This document shows, piece after piece, positions 1 to 9,022 of a stretch of DNA of 64,000 nt (the first letter of the stretch is position 1; every line of letters begins with the position of its first letter). A program made the position numbers and the translations under genes. Source of the DNA: an uncultured Propionibacteriaceae bacterium (GTDB lineage: Bacteria > Actinomycetota > Actinomycetes > Propionibacteriales > Propionibacteriaceae); NCBI GenBank assembly GCA_938012815.1, contig CALLVV010000090.1, positions 6,290 through 70,289 on the forward strand, in the 5' to 3' direction. The notes under the pieces are model-generated. The model searched no databases. It worked only from the letters and a program-made list of their open reading frames with translations, and was not told where the DNA came from.

Positions 1-2
1 TC

Positions 3-488
3 GGGGAACTGGCGAGAACAGCAGACCTGCGGATGATCACGAACCCGGATGCGCCCCGCGTGTGCATCAATGGCCGCGATGTCACGGAGGAGATCAGGAA
101 ACCGGAGATCTCCGCGATCGTCTCGGCGGTGGCCGTCGTCCCGGAGGTGCGCCGGGTGTTGACCGAGCACATGCGCCGGATCATCGCGGAACACGACCGC
201 CGCATGGTCGTGGAGGGACGCGACATCACCACGGTGGTGGCCCCCGACGCCGAGGTGCGGGTGCTGCTCACCGCCGACGCGGCGGCACGCATCGGGAGGC
301 GGGCCGCGGAATTGGGGGAACGGGCCGATCAGGTCACGGTGACGGATTCGATTCTCAGACGGGACCGCGACGACTCCACGGTCTCCAATTTCACCGAGGC
401 GGCCTGCGGGGTGAGCGTCATCGACTCCACGCACCTGGGTCTCGACGAGGTCGTGGCGGAGATCCTGAAGTTGGTGCCTGATGCGTGA
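3..488 (+). CDS. cmk: Cytidylate kinase, C-terminal part (5' end outside window)
   Basis: Phosphorylates CMP/dCMP to the diphosphate in pyrimidine nucleotide synthesis; cytosolic. The reading frame is open from the window edge, so the P-loop half is missing here. The visible part carries the family's late motifs: the CMP-binding region with VCINGRDVTEEIR, the VVEGRDITTVV segment with the substrate-binding Arg-Asp, and the lid region RRAAE followed by RDRDDSTV. An internal ATG at 33 is not the true start, because the frame and the homology continue upstream. The stop overlaps the next gene by 8 bases. In actinobacteria cmk commonly precedes der, which lies at 2668 here after an inserted convergent pair. 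Confidence 0.93.
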   Translation, partial: GELARTADLRMITNPDAPRVCINGRDVTEEIRKPEISAIVSAVAVVPEVRRVLTEHMRRIIAEHDRRMVVEGRDITTVVAPDAEVRVLLTADAAARIGRRAAELGERADQVTVTDSILRRDRDDSTVSNFTEAACGVSVIDSTHLGLDEVVAEILKLVPDA

Positions 489-810
489 GCCCCTTGACGT
501 TCTCGTGTTCTACGTGCCCGTCCCGGACACCGATCACGTGCTGGACGCCCTTTTCACGGTCGGGGCCGGGCACATCGGAAACTACGACTCATGCGCCTTC
601 GTGGCCTCAGGGATGGGCCGGTTCCGGCCCCTGGAGGGGGCCGATCCCGCCATCGGGAAGGTGGGTGACCTGGAGATGGTGGCGGAGAACCGGGTGGAGG
701 TCACCTTCCCGAGAAGCCTGCGCGCCACCGTCGTCACCGCCCTGCGGCGGGCGCACCCCTACGAGGAACCGGCGTTTCACGTCGTGGAGAACGCGGCTCA
801 GGACTGTTGA
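481..810 (+). CDS. Stand-alone NIF3/YqfO C-terminal-like domain protein
   Basis: A 109-residue protein resembling the PII/CutA-like domain found inserted in some NIF3 (YqfO) dinuclear-metal proteins and also as a single-domain protein. The diagnostic feature is the AHPYEEPAF motif near residues 91-99; upstream are a beta-alpha-beta start (VLVFYVPVPDTDHV) and a GRFRP segment. The function of the stand-alone form is not established. It starts inside the cmk stop region (8-base overlap), so it is probably translated from the cmk message. No membrane segment or signal peptide is visible. Confidence 0.75.
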   Translation: MREPLDVLVFYVPVPDTDHVLDALFTVGAGHIGNYDSCAFVASGMGRFRPLEGADPAIGKVGDLEMVAENRVEVTFPRSLRATVVTALRRAHPYEEPAFHVVENAAQDC

Positions 811-887
811 GTCCGGGTCAACACCAGTTCCGCCGCGTACAGCACCTCCACTGACCCATCAGGGTTGGAGTTCGGGTGCGGTCGCGG

Positions 888-2468
888 TCATGGGACCACA
901 CCATCCCGGTCGTGCAGTTCGCCGTCCCGCGACAACTCCACCACCCGGTCCAGGTGGAGGCGCCCCAGCAGATCGGTGTCGTGACTCACGACCACCAGAG
1001 CTCCCGCATAGGTGGTGAGGCCATCCACCAGGGCATCGACGCTCTCGAGGTCCAGGTTGTTGGTGGGTTCGTCCAGCACCAGCAACTCCACCGGGGGATC
1101 GGCGAGCAGCACCCGGGCCAGCGCCACCCGGAACCGTTCGCCCCCGGACAGGGCGCCGACGAGACGTTCCGTCACATCTCCGCGCAGCAGGAACCGGGCC
1201 AGCCGGGCGCGGATCTCGTGGGGTGGAGCCGACGGGCAGCCCCGTTTGATGCATTCGATCACCGGGAGGTCAGCGTCCAGCTCGAGGCGTTGGTCCAGAA
1301 AACCGATCCGGCCGGAGGTCGCGTCCCGCACCATTCGGCCGAGCAGGGTTGATTTTCCCACGCCGTTGTCACCGACCAGCCCCAGGCGCATCCCACCGGT
1401 GACGTGGATGCTCTGGTTGGAGCCGATGAGTTCCGCTAGCCCCCTGCCCCGTGTCGATCTCAGCTCTGGGAGATCGACGCTGATCCGTTGCTCGCGGCGA
1501 ACGGATTTCTCCGCGGTTCGAAGCGCGTCCCGGGCCTCGTCGACCTTCCGGGCCGCCAGCTTGTTCGCCCGGCTCCGGCGCCCCTCAGCACTCGACTTGG
1601 ACTCGGGATCGGACAGCCGCGGACCCTGCCGGATGGTGGTGAACCGTTGCCGGTCCTTGCGGTCCTGGCGGGAGGTGGCCACCTGCACCCGCATCCGCTC
1701 CCGCTGCTCGGCCCGCAGCTTCTGCTCGGCGGTTCTGACGGCCCGCTCGGTGGCCTCCTGCTGGGTTCGCAGCTGCTCCCGGTAGGCATCGAAATTGCCG
1801 CCGTGAACGGTGGCGGTGCCGTCGTGGATCTCCACGATCATCTCCATCAGGCGGAGCAGGGAGACGTCGTGGCTGACCACCACCAGCCCGCCGTGCCAAT
1901 CACGGACCCAGTCGTACAGCCTTGCCCGGGCGGTGGCGTCGAGGTTGTTGGTCGGCTCGTCGAGAAGCAGGGTGCGTGCCCCGTCCAGTTCCAGCCCGGC
2001 CAGGGCTACCAGCACCAGTTCTCCTCCCGAGAGGGTTTCGGCCCTGCGGGAGAGCAGGTTCTCGCAGCACAGGCCGGGAACCCTAGCGGCGAGCAGGGCC
2101 AGCGAACGGGCCTCGACGTCCCAGTCGTTCCCCACGATCTCGAAGTCGGATTCTGCGATGCTCCCGGCCTCGATGGCGCGCAGGGCGCGGAGCCTGGCGT
2201 CGACCCCGAGGAGCTGGGCGACGGTGTGTTCGCCGCGTTGCAGGAGGTCCTGCGGCAGCCGAGCGGTCCTGCCGGGAACCGTGATGGTGCCAGCGGTCGG
2301 TTGCAGATCCCCCGCGATCAACCGCAGCAGGGTCGATTTGCCGGAGCCGTTGCGTCCGACGACACCGACCCTGGTCACCGGAATGGTCAGGTCGAGGTCG
2401 CGCAGCAGGGGCGCGGGGGAGTGGTCGAAGGCGTAGGAAACGCCGGAGAAAACGATGGACGAAGGCAT
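888..2468 (-). CDS. ABC-F family ATPase (ribosome-associated, possible antibiotic-resistance or translation factor)
   Basis: A soluble protein of 526 residues with two ABC ATPase domains and no membrane segments, as in ABC-F proteins that act on the ribosome. Domain 1 has Walker A GRNGSGKST (about residues 39-47), signature LSGGE and Walker B LLLDEPTNNLD. A highly charged linker (about residues 235-330, rich in Arg, Gln and Glu) separates it from domain 2, with GDNGVGKST, LSGGE and LVLDEPTNNLD. The linker is short and the protein lacks a long C-terminal tail, so EttA-like housekeeping and ARE-type roles both remain possible. It is divergent from der. The 5' leader of roughly 120 bases contains a possible short upstream ORF (separate entry), an arrangement known for inducible ARE ABC-F genes. 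Confidence 0.88.
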   Translation of the reverse strand: MPSSIVFSGVSYAFDHSPAPLLRDLDLTIPVTRVGVVGRNGSGKSTLLRLIAGDLQPTAGTITVPGRTARLPQDLLQRGEHTVAQLLGVDARLRALRAIEAGSIAESDFEIVGNDWDVEARSLALLAARVPGLCCENLLSRRAETLSGGELVLVALAGLELDGARTLLLDEPTNNLDATARARLYDWVRDWHGGLVVVSHDVSLLRLMEMIVEIHDGTATVHGGNFDAYREQLRTQQEATERAVRTAEQKLRAEQRERMRVQVATSRQDRKDRQRFTTIRQGPRLSDPESKSSAEGRRSRANKLAARKVDEARDALRTAEKSVRREQRISVDLPELRSTRGRGLAELIGSNQSIHVTGGMRLGLVGDNGVGKSTLLGRMVRDATSGRIGFLDQRLELDADLPVIECIKRGCPSAPPHEIRARLARFLLRGDVTERLVGALSGGERFRVALARVLLADPPVELLVLDEPTNNLDLESVDALVDGLTTYAGALVVVSHDTDLLGRLHLDRVVELSRDGELHDRDGVVP

Positions 2469-2537
2469 GGAGGCTCCCGGGAACGGCTGGATGCGCCGGA
2501 CCGGAGCGCGGAACTGGCTCTACGGTGCAGCGCGGGG

Positions 2538-2561
2538 TCAGCGGTGCTGCGAGCCTGTCAT
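2538..2561 (-). CDS. Possible leader peptide (MTGSQHR) upstream of the ABC-F gene
   Basis: A 7-codon ORF with an ATG at 2561 and a TGA at 2538. A GAAAGG Shine-Dalgarno-like sequence lies 7 bases upstream of the ATG, and the stop is 69 bases before the ABC-F start. It is preceded by a TACACT -10-like hexamer at 2595-2600 (minus strand). A GCAGC/GCTGC pairing downstream could form part of a leader structure. Short ORFs of this size arise by chance in a GC-rich genome, so only position and ribosome binding site support it. Confidence 0.3.
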   Translation of the reverse strand: MTGSQHR

Positions 2562-2667
2562 TTCCGGGCCTTTCGTCGGGAACGGGACGCCGCCAGTGTA
2601 GCGGAACACCAGAAGTTTGGGGGTGGGCGGCTACGATGATGCGTCGGTCCGCGATAGGAGGCGAAGC

Positions 2668-4005
2668 ATGAGCGAGGAATCCACGATCAAGCCCGTGGTG
2701 GCGGTGGTGGGTCGTCCGAACGTCGGCAAGTCCACGCTGGTGAACCGCATCCTGGGCCGCAGGGAGGCCGTGGTGCAGGATGTTCCGGGCGTCACCCGTG
2801 ACCGTGTCTCGTACGACGCGAACTGGAATGGTCGTGAGTTCGTACTGGTGGACACCGGCGGCTGGGTCTCGGACGCCAAGGGCATGACACAACAGATAGC
2901 GGAGCAGGCGGAACTCGCGATCTCGATGGCCGATGCGGTGCTGTTCGTCGTTGACGCCACCGTGGGCACCCTCGACGAGGACGAGGCCGTGGTCAAGGTG
3001 CTCAGGCGTTCCAGGAAACCCGTGATCCTGGCCGCGAACAAGGTGGATGACCAGCGCCACGAGGCCATGGCCGCCACCATGTGGAACCTGGGGCTGGGGG
3101 AGCCGTACCCCGTCTCCGCCATGCACGGCCGGGGCTCCGGTGATCTCCTGGACGCGGTGCTCGCGGTCCTGCCGGAGGCTCCCCGGGAGAGTTTCGAGAA
3201 GATCGGCGGGCCGCGCCGGGTCGCGATCGTCGGGAAACCGAACGTGGGCAAGTCCTCGCTGCTGAACAAGCTGGCCCAGCAGCAGCGGGCGGTGGTCTCC
3301 GATGTTTCCGGAACCACCGTCGATCCCGTCGACGAGATCGTCGAGGTCGGAGGAAGGGCGTACCGGCTCATTGACACCGCAGGCATCCGTAAGCGTGTCA
3401 GGGAGGCCTCGGGACATGAGTTCTACGCCAGCCTGCGCACCCAGACCGCAATCGAACGCGCTGAGGTCTGCGTGGTGGTGATCGACGCCTCGACCCCGGT
3501 CACCGACCAGGACCTGAGGATCCTCACGAACGTCGAGGAAACGGGCCGGGCCCTGGTGATCGCTTTCAACAAGTGGGATCTCACCGACGAGGAACGCCGC
3601 CGCTACCTGGAGCGCGAGATGGAACGCGATCTGGTGGCTTTCCGATGGGCGCCCACGGTCAACATCTCGGCGCTGACCGGGCGCAACGTCGACAAACTGA
3701 GCAGGGCCATCGAGGCTGCGGCAGAGGGCTGGGAAACGCGTGTTTCCACCGGCAGGTTGAACTCCTTCCTGGGGCGCCTGGCCGCCTCTCACCCGCACCC
3801 GGTGCGCGGCGGCAAACAGCCGCGCATCCTTTTCGGCACGCAGGCACGCAACTGCCCGCCCACCTTCGCGTTGTTCACCAGCGGCCAGTTCGACGCCACC
3901 TATGTGCGTTTCATCGAGCGCCGGCTCCGCGAGGAATTCGGTTTCATCGGTTCACCCATCCACATGGAGATCCGGGCCAGGGAAAAACACAGGAATCGGC
4001 AGTGA
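2668..4005 (+). CDS. der: Ribosome-assembly GTPase Der (EngA)
   Basis: Tandem-GTPase protein needed for 50S ribosomal subunit assembly. It has two G domains: GRPNVGKST near residue 15 with NKVD in the first, and GKPNVGKSS near residue 190 with NKWD in the second. A C-terminal KH-like domain ends in a basic tail ([11 protein letters not shown]). The chosen ATG is 2668 because AGGAGG lies 6 bases upstream (2656-2661); the open frame extends back to 2617, but that part is not family-like. The resulting 445 residues match the family. It is divergent from the ABC-F gene. Confidence 0.96.
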   Translation: MSEESTIKPVVAVVGRPNVGKSTLVNRILGRREAVVQDVPGVTRDRVSYDANWNGREFVLVDTGGWVSDAKGMTQQIAEQAELAISMADAVLFVVDATVGTLDEDEAVVKVLRRSRKPVILAANKVDDQRHEAMAATMWNLGLGEPYPVSAMHGRGSGDLLDAVLAVLPEAPRESFEKIGGPRRVAIVGKPNVGKSSLLNKLAQQQRAVVSDVSGTTVDPVDEIVEVGGRAYRLIDTAGIRKRVREASGHEFYASLRTQTAIERAEVCVVVIDASTPVTDQDLRILTNVEETGRALVIAFNKWDLTDEERRRYLEREMERDLVAFRWAPTVNISALTGRNVDKLSRAIEAAAEGWETRVSTGRLNSFLGRLAASHPHPVRGGKQPRILFGTQARNCPPTFALFTSGQFDATYVRFIERRLREEFGFIGSPIHMEIRAREKHRNRQ

Positions 4006-4137
4006 CCCGCTCGTTCGGAACCCCGGAGTCGCGCCGATGCGGTCGGACCGGACAGAACCCGGGTCACGCCAGCGCTGTGCGCTGTCATCGCCGGCTGCGA
4101 TTCTGTCGTCCCAATGCCGCGGGACGCGTTGCGGGGT

Positions 4138-4974
4138 TCACGGCCCGGTGGCGATGGGGCGTGTCGGATCGGTGATCCAGTCGCTCCACGACCCCGGGTA
4201 GAGGGCCGGGAGCGGCAGCCCCGCGACCACCGCCGCCAGGGCGACGTGTGCCGCCTGGATACCGGAGCCGCAGTAGACCCCGACCCTGCCTTCACCGGCA
4301 CCGACTGCCTCGAACCTCTCCAGCAATTCGTCGGCCGGCAGCAGGAATCCGCACTCGTCGGCAAGTTCGAACGCGGGCAGCGAACGGGCCCCGGGAATGT
4401 GCCCCGCCACAGGATCGACGGTTTCACCAACGCCCCGGAAGCGGTCCCCGGGGCGGGCGTCCAGGAGCACCCCGGCCGAGGCCAGCCCAGCCGCCCCATC
4501 GGCATCCAGCACCGCGGAGGAAGGATTGTTTCCCAGCCGGAAATCCCCCGATGCCGGAGAAATGTCCCCCTGCTCCACCGGAAGACCGGCGGACAGCCAG
4601 GCCCCGAGACCACCGTCGAGGACGAACGCGTCACCGTGCCCGTGGTGCTGCAGAAGCCACCACGCCCGGGCAGCGGCAATGGACCTCCAGTTGTCGTAGA
4701 CCACGACGGGCTGGTCGTTGCTGACCCCCGCGGCCCGCATCGCCGCCTCGAAGGCCTCGGGGTGGGGGAGCGGATGCCGTCCGCCAGGACCAATGCTCGG
4801 GGAAGCCAGCGCCGTGTCCATGTCCACCAGAACCGCCCCGGGGATGTGTCCCTCGAGGTAGTGCTCCCGGCCGCCCGAACTTCCCGGTCCTCCGAACCGC
4901 ACGTCGAGAAGGGTAATGTCTCGTTGCTGGCGCAGGGCGGCCAGTTGAGAAACAGTGATCAGTGGGTTCTGCAT
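4138..4974 (-). CDS. Thiosulfate/3-mercaptopyruvate sulfurtransferase (two rhodanese domains)
   Basis: A 278-residue sulfurtransferase moving sulfane sulfur from thiosulfate or 3-mercaptopyruvate to a thiol acceptor. It has an inactive N-terminal rhodanese domain (LLDVRF, GHIPGAVLVDMD) and an active C-terminal domain (LLDARPGDRFRG, GHIPGARSLP). The catalytic Cys sits in the loop YCGSGIQA, and the C-terminal half ends in LYPGSWSDWI, typical of the SseA type. The CGSG loop does not decide between thiosulfate and mercaptopyruvate as donor. A GGGG sequence just upstream of the ATG may serve as ribosome binding site. The convergent end with der is about 130 bases away. Confidence 0.92.
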   Translation of the reverse strand: MQNPLITVSQLAALRQQRDITLLDVRFGGPGSSGGREHYLEGHIPGAVLVDMDTALASPSIGPGGRHPLPHPEAFEAAMRAAGVSNDQPVVVYDNWRSIAAARAWWLLQHHGHGDAFVLDGGLGAWLSAGLPVEQGDISPASGDFRLGNNPSSAVLDADGAAGLASAGVLLDARPGDRFRGVGETVDPVAGHIPGARSLPAFELADECGFLLPADELLERFEAVGAGEGRVGVYCGSGIQAAHVALAAVVAGLPLPALYPGSWSDWITDPTRPIATGP

Positions 4975-5030
4975 GGCCCCACTGTTTCACAGCCCCCAGT
5001 TCCGTCTCACGGGAGCCGGGCCTCATCGGG

Positions 5031-5876
5031 TCAGCCCTGCCCGAGAAGATCCGCCATGCTCATGGGAGACCGCCCGGTCAGGATCTGGACGCTGTCGGAG
5101 ACCACGTTCAGCTCCCCGGAGGCGATCGCGGTGTAGGTGGACACCCAGGCGTCGACCTGCCAGGCCGGGGCGCCGTAGTGGGTGCGCGAGGCGTAGGCCT
5201 CTTCCACGGTTTCCTCCCGATAGGTGACCTTCCGTCCCTGGGTCTGACCGATGATCCGGGCCATGTCCGTGAGCGAGAGCGTCTCCGGGCCCGTCATGTC
5301 GTAGGTGCGCTCCGCGTGGGATGACGGGTCGCGCAGGACCGCCACGGCCGACCGCGCCACGTCCTGCCTGGCGATCGCGCCCACGCGGCCGTTGCCTGCC
5401 GGACCGCGCATCACACCATGCTCGTCCACGATCCCGGGGAAGAAATCCAGGTAGAACGAGTCGCGCAGGAAGGTCCACGCCATTCCCGATTCGCGAATGT
5501 GCTGCTCGGTGTACCAGTGGTCGCGGGCCAGGGTGAAGGTGGCATCCGGGGCGGCCGCCAGGAAGGACGTGTAGACGATGTGCCCGACCCCCGCGGTGGC
5601 TGCGGCTTCCACGAAGATCTGATGTTGATGCACCCGGTCCGGGTTCTCACCCGCGGACACCATGAAGAGCACGTCAACCCCGGTCAGTGCCTTGCGGGAA
5701 GCCTCCGCGTCGCCGTATTCCATCACGGCCACGTCCCCCTCGAGCCCGGGCGCCCGGCCGGCGTCACGCACCAGCAGCCTCAGCCACGGAGCCACGTCCT
5801 GCAGTCCGCTCGCCACGGCCCCGCCAAGTTTTCCCGTAACCCCCGTGATGGCGATCGTCGATTTCTGATCAGTCAT
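5031..5876 (-). CDS. NmrA/SDR-type NAD(P)-binding oxidoreductase (QorB-like)
   Basis: Atypical short-chain dehydrogenase with an N-terminal Rossmann motif TGVTGKLGGAV at about residues 10-20 and the NmrA-family segments HIVYTSFLAA and MAWTFLRDSFYLDFF. The closest named relatives are NAD(P)H:quinone oxidoreductase 2 (QorB/YtfG) and NmrA-like redox sensors. The substrate cannot be read from the sequence. The start is placed at ATG 5876, where GGAGAGGAG lies about 7 bases upstream; an open frame extends to 5936 without family similarity. It is divergent from the lactate dehydrogenase, sharing a 200-base region that contains an AT-rich palindrome. Confidence 0.85.
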   Translation of the reverse strand: MTDQKSTIAITGVTGKLGGAVASGLQDVAPWLRLLVRDAGRAPGLEGDVAVMEYGDAEASRKALTGVDVLFMVSAGENPDRVHQHQIFVEAAATAGVGHIVYTSFLAAAPDATFTLARDHWYTEQHIRESGMAWTFLRDSFYLDFFPGIVDEHGVMRGPAGNGRVGAIARQDVARSAVAVLRDPSSHAERTYDMTGPETLSLTDMARIIGQTQGRKVTYREETVEEAYASRTHYGAPAWQVDAWVSTYTAIASGELNVVSDSVQILTGRSPMSMADLLGQG

Positions 5877-5975
5877 TGTGGTCTCCTCTCCGGCCCCATC
5901 ATGCCGTGCGGTGTTTCCCACAGAAGGCCACGACACCGTTGCGGAGGGGCAGGGCGGCGACCCAGAGAGGCTACC

Positions 5976-5989
5976 CTTAATAAATTAAG
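5976..5989. promoter_or_regulatory. AT-rich palindrome between the oxidoreductase and lactate dehydrogenase genes
   Basis: Perfect 14-base palindrome CTTAATAAATTAAG (arms of 6, 2-base centre) in an otherwise GC-rich genome. A TATATT -10-like hexamer follows at 5991-5996 on the plus strand. Its position between divergent genes is typical of an operator, for example for a MarR-, TetR- or GntR-type regulator, but no regulator gene is adjacent. Confidence 0.45.
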
Positions 5990-6078
5990 CTATATTTGAT
6001 TACCATAAATTCCGGCGGCGATGTCGAGTGGGCGTTGCCGCAAGCGATAGAGCAACCAGCCCCGAGGAAGAGGTCTTC

Positions 6079-7344
6079 ATGGTCAAGCGCCAGTTCCCGA
6101 AGCCCAGTGAGATATTCGACCTGCTGCACTTCAAGAAGCCAACCCTGAACGCCAAGAAACGGCGTCTCCAGGACTCCCTGACGATCTGGGACCTGAGGAA
6201 GATAGCCAAACGCCGCACCCCGAGGGCTGCCTTCGACTACACCGACGGCGCGGCGGAGGGGGAGATCTCCCTCGCCCGGGCCCGTCACGCCTTCGAGGAC
6301 ATTGAACTGCATCCAGACATCCTCCACCCGGCGGAGGACGTCGACACCTCATGCGAGATTCTCGGCGGACCGTCGTCCATGCCGTTCGGAATCGCACCCA
6401 CCGGATTCACCCGCCTGATGCAGACCGAAGGCGAGATTGCGGGGGCGGGAGCCGCCGGGGCCGCCGGCATCCCGTTCACGCTGTCCACCCTCGGCACCAC
6501 CTCCATCGAGGAGGTCAAGGCCACCAACCCACTGGGCCGGAACTGGTTCCAGCTCTACGTGATGCGCAAGCGGGAAATCTCCTACGGCCTGGTGGAACGG
6601 GCCAAGCACGCGGGATTCGACACCCTGATGTTCACCGTCGACACCCCTGTCGCGGGCGCCCGCCTCCGCGACAAGCGCAACGGTTTCTCAATCCCGCCGC
6701 AGATCTCCCTGGGAACCGTGCTCGACGCCCTGCCGCGTCCATGGTGGTGGTTCGACTTCCTGACCACCCCGAAGCTGGAGTTCGCCTCCCTCAGCTCCAC
6801 TGGCGGCACGGTGGGGGAGTTGCTCGACTCCGCCATGGATCCCACCATCAGCCACCAGGATCTCGACGTCATCCGTGGCATGTGGGACGGGAAGATCATC
6901 ATCAAGGGTGTGCAGACTGTCACCGACGCCAAGAAACTTGTCGACGCGGGCGTCGACGGCATCCTGTTGTCCAACCATGGTGGTCGCCAGCTCGACCGGG
7001 CCCCGGTGCCCTTCCACCTGCTGCCGCACGTGGTCCAGGAAATCGGCAAGGACGCCGCCGTGATGGTGGATACCGGCATCATGAACGGCGCCGACATCGC
7101 GGCCTGCATGGCGCTGGGGGCGGATTTCACGCTCATCGGGCGCGCCTACCTGTACGGTCTCATGGCCGGCGGACGCGCGGGTGTCGACCGCGCCATCGCG
7201 ATCCTGCACGAGGAACTGGTCCGCACCATGAAACTGCTGGGTGTCTCCAGCATCGCCGAACTCGAACCCCGGCACATCACCCAGCTCACGCGCTACGTGC
7301 CGGTTCCCAAACTGGTCCAGCACGTGGCAGAGGCGATCGTCTGA
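6079..7344 (+). CDS. lldD: FMN-dependent L-lactate dehydrogenase / alpha-hydroxy-acid oxidase
   Basis: Member of the FMN-dependent alpha-hydroxy-acid dehydrogenase family; likely oxidises L-lactate to pyruvate at the membrane-quinone level. Visible motifs are [11 protein letters not shown] near the N-terminus, [14 protein letters not shown], the FMN/substrate segment [11 protein letters not shown], the catalytic His in [11 protein letters not shown], and [13 protein letters not shown]. The ATG at 6079 is preceded by GAGGAAGAGG, so it is preferred over the GTG at 6028; this gives 421 residues. Lactate oxidation to pyruvate feeds the propionate pathway in propionibacteria. A long perfect hairpin follows the gene. 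Other 2-hydroxy acids remain possible substrates. Confidence 0.9.
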   Translation: MVKRQFPKPSEIFDLLHFKKPTLNAKKRRLQDSLTIWDLRKIAKRRTPRAAFDYTDGAAEGEISLARARHAFEDIELHPDILHPAEDVDTSCEILGGPSSMPFGIAPTGFTRLMQTEGEIAGAGAAGAAGIPFTLSTLGTTSIEEVKATNPLGRNWFQLYVMRKREISYGLVERAKHAGFDTLMFTVDTPVAGARLRDKRNGFSIPPQISLGTVLDALPRPWWWFDFLTTPKLEFASLSSTGGTVGELLDSAMDPTISHQDLDVIRGMWDGKIIIKGVQTVTDAKKLVDAGVDGILLSNHGGRQLDRAPVPFHLLPHVVQEIGKDAAVMVDTGIMNGADIAACMALGADFTLIGRAYLYGLMAGGRAGVDRAIAILHEELVRTMKLLGVSSIAELEPRHITQLTRYVPVPKLVQHVAEAIV

Positions 7345-7379
7345 TTCTCGCTGCGACGGAAAACCGAACCAATTCGCCC

Positions 7380-7409
7380 GGCGGGCCGGGACTAGAGTCC
7401 CGGCCCGCC
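7380..7409 (+). terminator. Strong hairpin after lldD
   Basis: Arms 7380-7393 and 7396-7409 are perfect complements (14 bp, G+C rich) with a 2-base centre, so the actual loop would open to 4-6 bases. The following GAGTCTTTGAG is only weakly T-rich. It lies 35 bases past the lldD stop and most likely ends that transcript. Confidence 0.65.
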
Positions 7410-7530
7410 GAGTCTTTGAGCGTGGCCAAGGAGCCGGAAACAAGCGGACCCACGCAACGGGTTCACCGTGTCGTGGATTTGAGCGTGAGCTCACCATTGA
7501 CCCCACCCGCGACTACCAACCCATCAGCCC

Positions 7531-7567
7531 AAAGAAAAAACCTGAACCTCCAAAACGAAGGTTCAGG
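7531..7567 (-). terminator. Rho-independent terminator for tRNA-Pro
   Basis: On the minus strand, stem CCTGAACCT pairs with AGGTTCAGG (7541-7567, 9 bp, loop of about 9), followed by TTTTTTCTTT (7531-7540). This is a textbook intrinsic terminator about 30 bases past the tRNA-Pro 3' end. Confidence 0.9.
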
Positions 7568-7596
7568 CCATACCAATGTCCTGAGACATCACATCG

Positions 7597-7670
<74 letters not shown>

Positions 7671-7787
7671 AAACCGCTCAACGCGCGGCTCGGGTAGCTT
7701 AGCGGGTGAACGGTCGGGGATGCCAATCGGGTTCGCAGGGAAGGCGCCGAACCCGTCTTGACGGATCGCGGTCGTACTCTTGTCATC

Positions 7788-8987
7788 ATGAACCTGCACC
7801 TTCGCTCTCTGTTCGTAGCCCTGGTGGGGTCGACGCTCCTGCTCTCAGCCTGTTCCCCGGGGAACACGACCCTCAACGACACCTCCGAGAAGACCACCCC
7901 TGTAGCATCCTCTACCCAAGAGACCTCGTCCACCCCGGTCACACCGGTCGGGGCCCTGACCATCACGTCCTCGACGGACGCTGCCCTGCCCAGTGATCCC
8001 GTCACCTTCAGCCTGGAGAACGGAACCATCAGCAACGCCACGGTCACGGGACCGGGAGGAGCGGTGGAGGGCACCTTCGAGAAGGACGCTTGGACTCCCT
8101 CGAAGGCCCTCGAACTGAACACGGAGTACAAGCTCACCGCCACCGCCAGCGACGGCACGGCGAAGGAGGCCAGCTTCAAGACGGTCTCACCGGGTTCTGC
8201 CGAGACCACTTTCAGCCTGGCCTACCTGGATGACAACATGGGCGTGGGAATGCCTGCGTACGTGAAGTTCAACCGCGCCATTCCGAAGGAGTACCGTGCC
8301 TCCATCGAGAAGCACGCCAAGGTCACCGTCACTCCGGAGCAAGAGGGGTCGTGGGGATGGCTCAGCGACACCGAGCTGGCTTACCGACCGAAGGAGTACT
8401 GGAAACCGGGAACGAAGGTTTCCCTGGACTTGAAGTGGCTGGGGGTGCAGGCGACCGAGAACACCTGGCTGAAGAAGGACGTCCCCGGTAGTTTCTCCAT
8501 CAGGAACGTTTCGCGTGTCATCAAGGTGGACATTGCGAACTACACCACCACCGTCGTTGACAACGGGGAAGTGGTCAAGACCCTGCCCTCGACCACGGGG
8601 AAGGAAGACTTCGACACCCGCTCCGGAACGAAACTGATCCTGGAGAAATACGACAGCCTGAAGATGGACTCCGAAACCATCTCGATTCCCTCGGGCAGCT
8701 CCGAGGCCTACAACCTGAACGTGCGTTACGCCATGCGGGTCACGTGGACGGGTGAGTTCATTCACGCGGCCCCATGGTCGGTCAGCTCCCAGGGGAAGGC
8801 GAATGTCAGTCATGGCTGCGTCGGGCTCAGCACCGACAACGCCGGATGGCTCTATGAGGGCACCAGTATCGGTGACGTCGTGGAGTTCACCGGATCTGAT
8901 AAGAAGAAGATGGAACCCTCCGAGGGAATAGGGGTCTGGCTCCACTCGTGGGACGAGTGGAAAGCGCTCTCGGCATCCGGTTCGTGA
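7788..8987 (+). CDS. Lipoprotein L,D-transpeptidase (YkuD domain)
   Basis: Cell-wall enzyme forming 3-3 crosslinks or attaching proteins to peptidoglycan, anchored outside the membrane. Starting at ATG 7788, residues 1-22 form a lipoprotein signal with lipobox LLSAC. A Ser/Thr-rich linker follows, then two Ig-like domains (about residues 55-135 and 140-240) as in mycobacterial Ldt enzymes. The C-terminal YkuD domain has the first His near residue 326 (GEFIHAAPW) and the catalytic SHGCVGLS with Cys near 344. ATG 7788 is preferred over an in-frame ATG at 7758, because the latter precedes the signal peptide. A TACTCT hexamer ends exactly 7 bases before the ATG with no ribosome binding site, suggesting a leaderless message. 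Confidence 0.93.
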   Translation: MNLHLRSLFVALVGSTLLLSACSPGNTTLNDTSEKTTPVASSTQETSSTPVTPVGALTITSSTDAALPSDPVTFSLENGTISNATVTGPGGAVEGTFEKDAWTPSKALELNTEYKLTATASDGTAKEASFKTVSPGSAETTFSLAYLDDNMGVGMPAYVKFNRAIPKEYRASIEKHAKVTVTPEQEGSWGWLSDTELAYRPKEYWKPGTKVSLDLKWLGVQATENTWLKKDVPGSFSIRNVSRVIKVDIANYTTTVVDNGEVVKTLPSTTGKEDFDTRSGTKLILEKYDSLKMDSETISIPSGSSEAYNLNVRYAMRVTWTGEFIHAAPWSVSSQGKANVSHGCVGLSTDNAGWLYEGTSIGDVVEFTGSDKKKMEPSEGIGVWLHSWDEWKALSASGS

Positions 8988-9022
8988 GTTGACCAAGAGC
9001 GATCCTTGGCCGGATTGCTAGG

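Noticed and set aside
2083..3798. A 571-codon minus-strand frame across the ABC-F start and der
   Set aside because: Antisense to der; no motifs, and it would overlap two well-supported genes.
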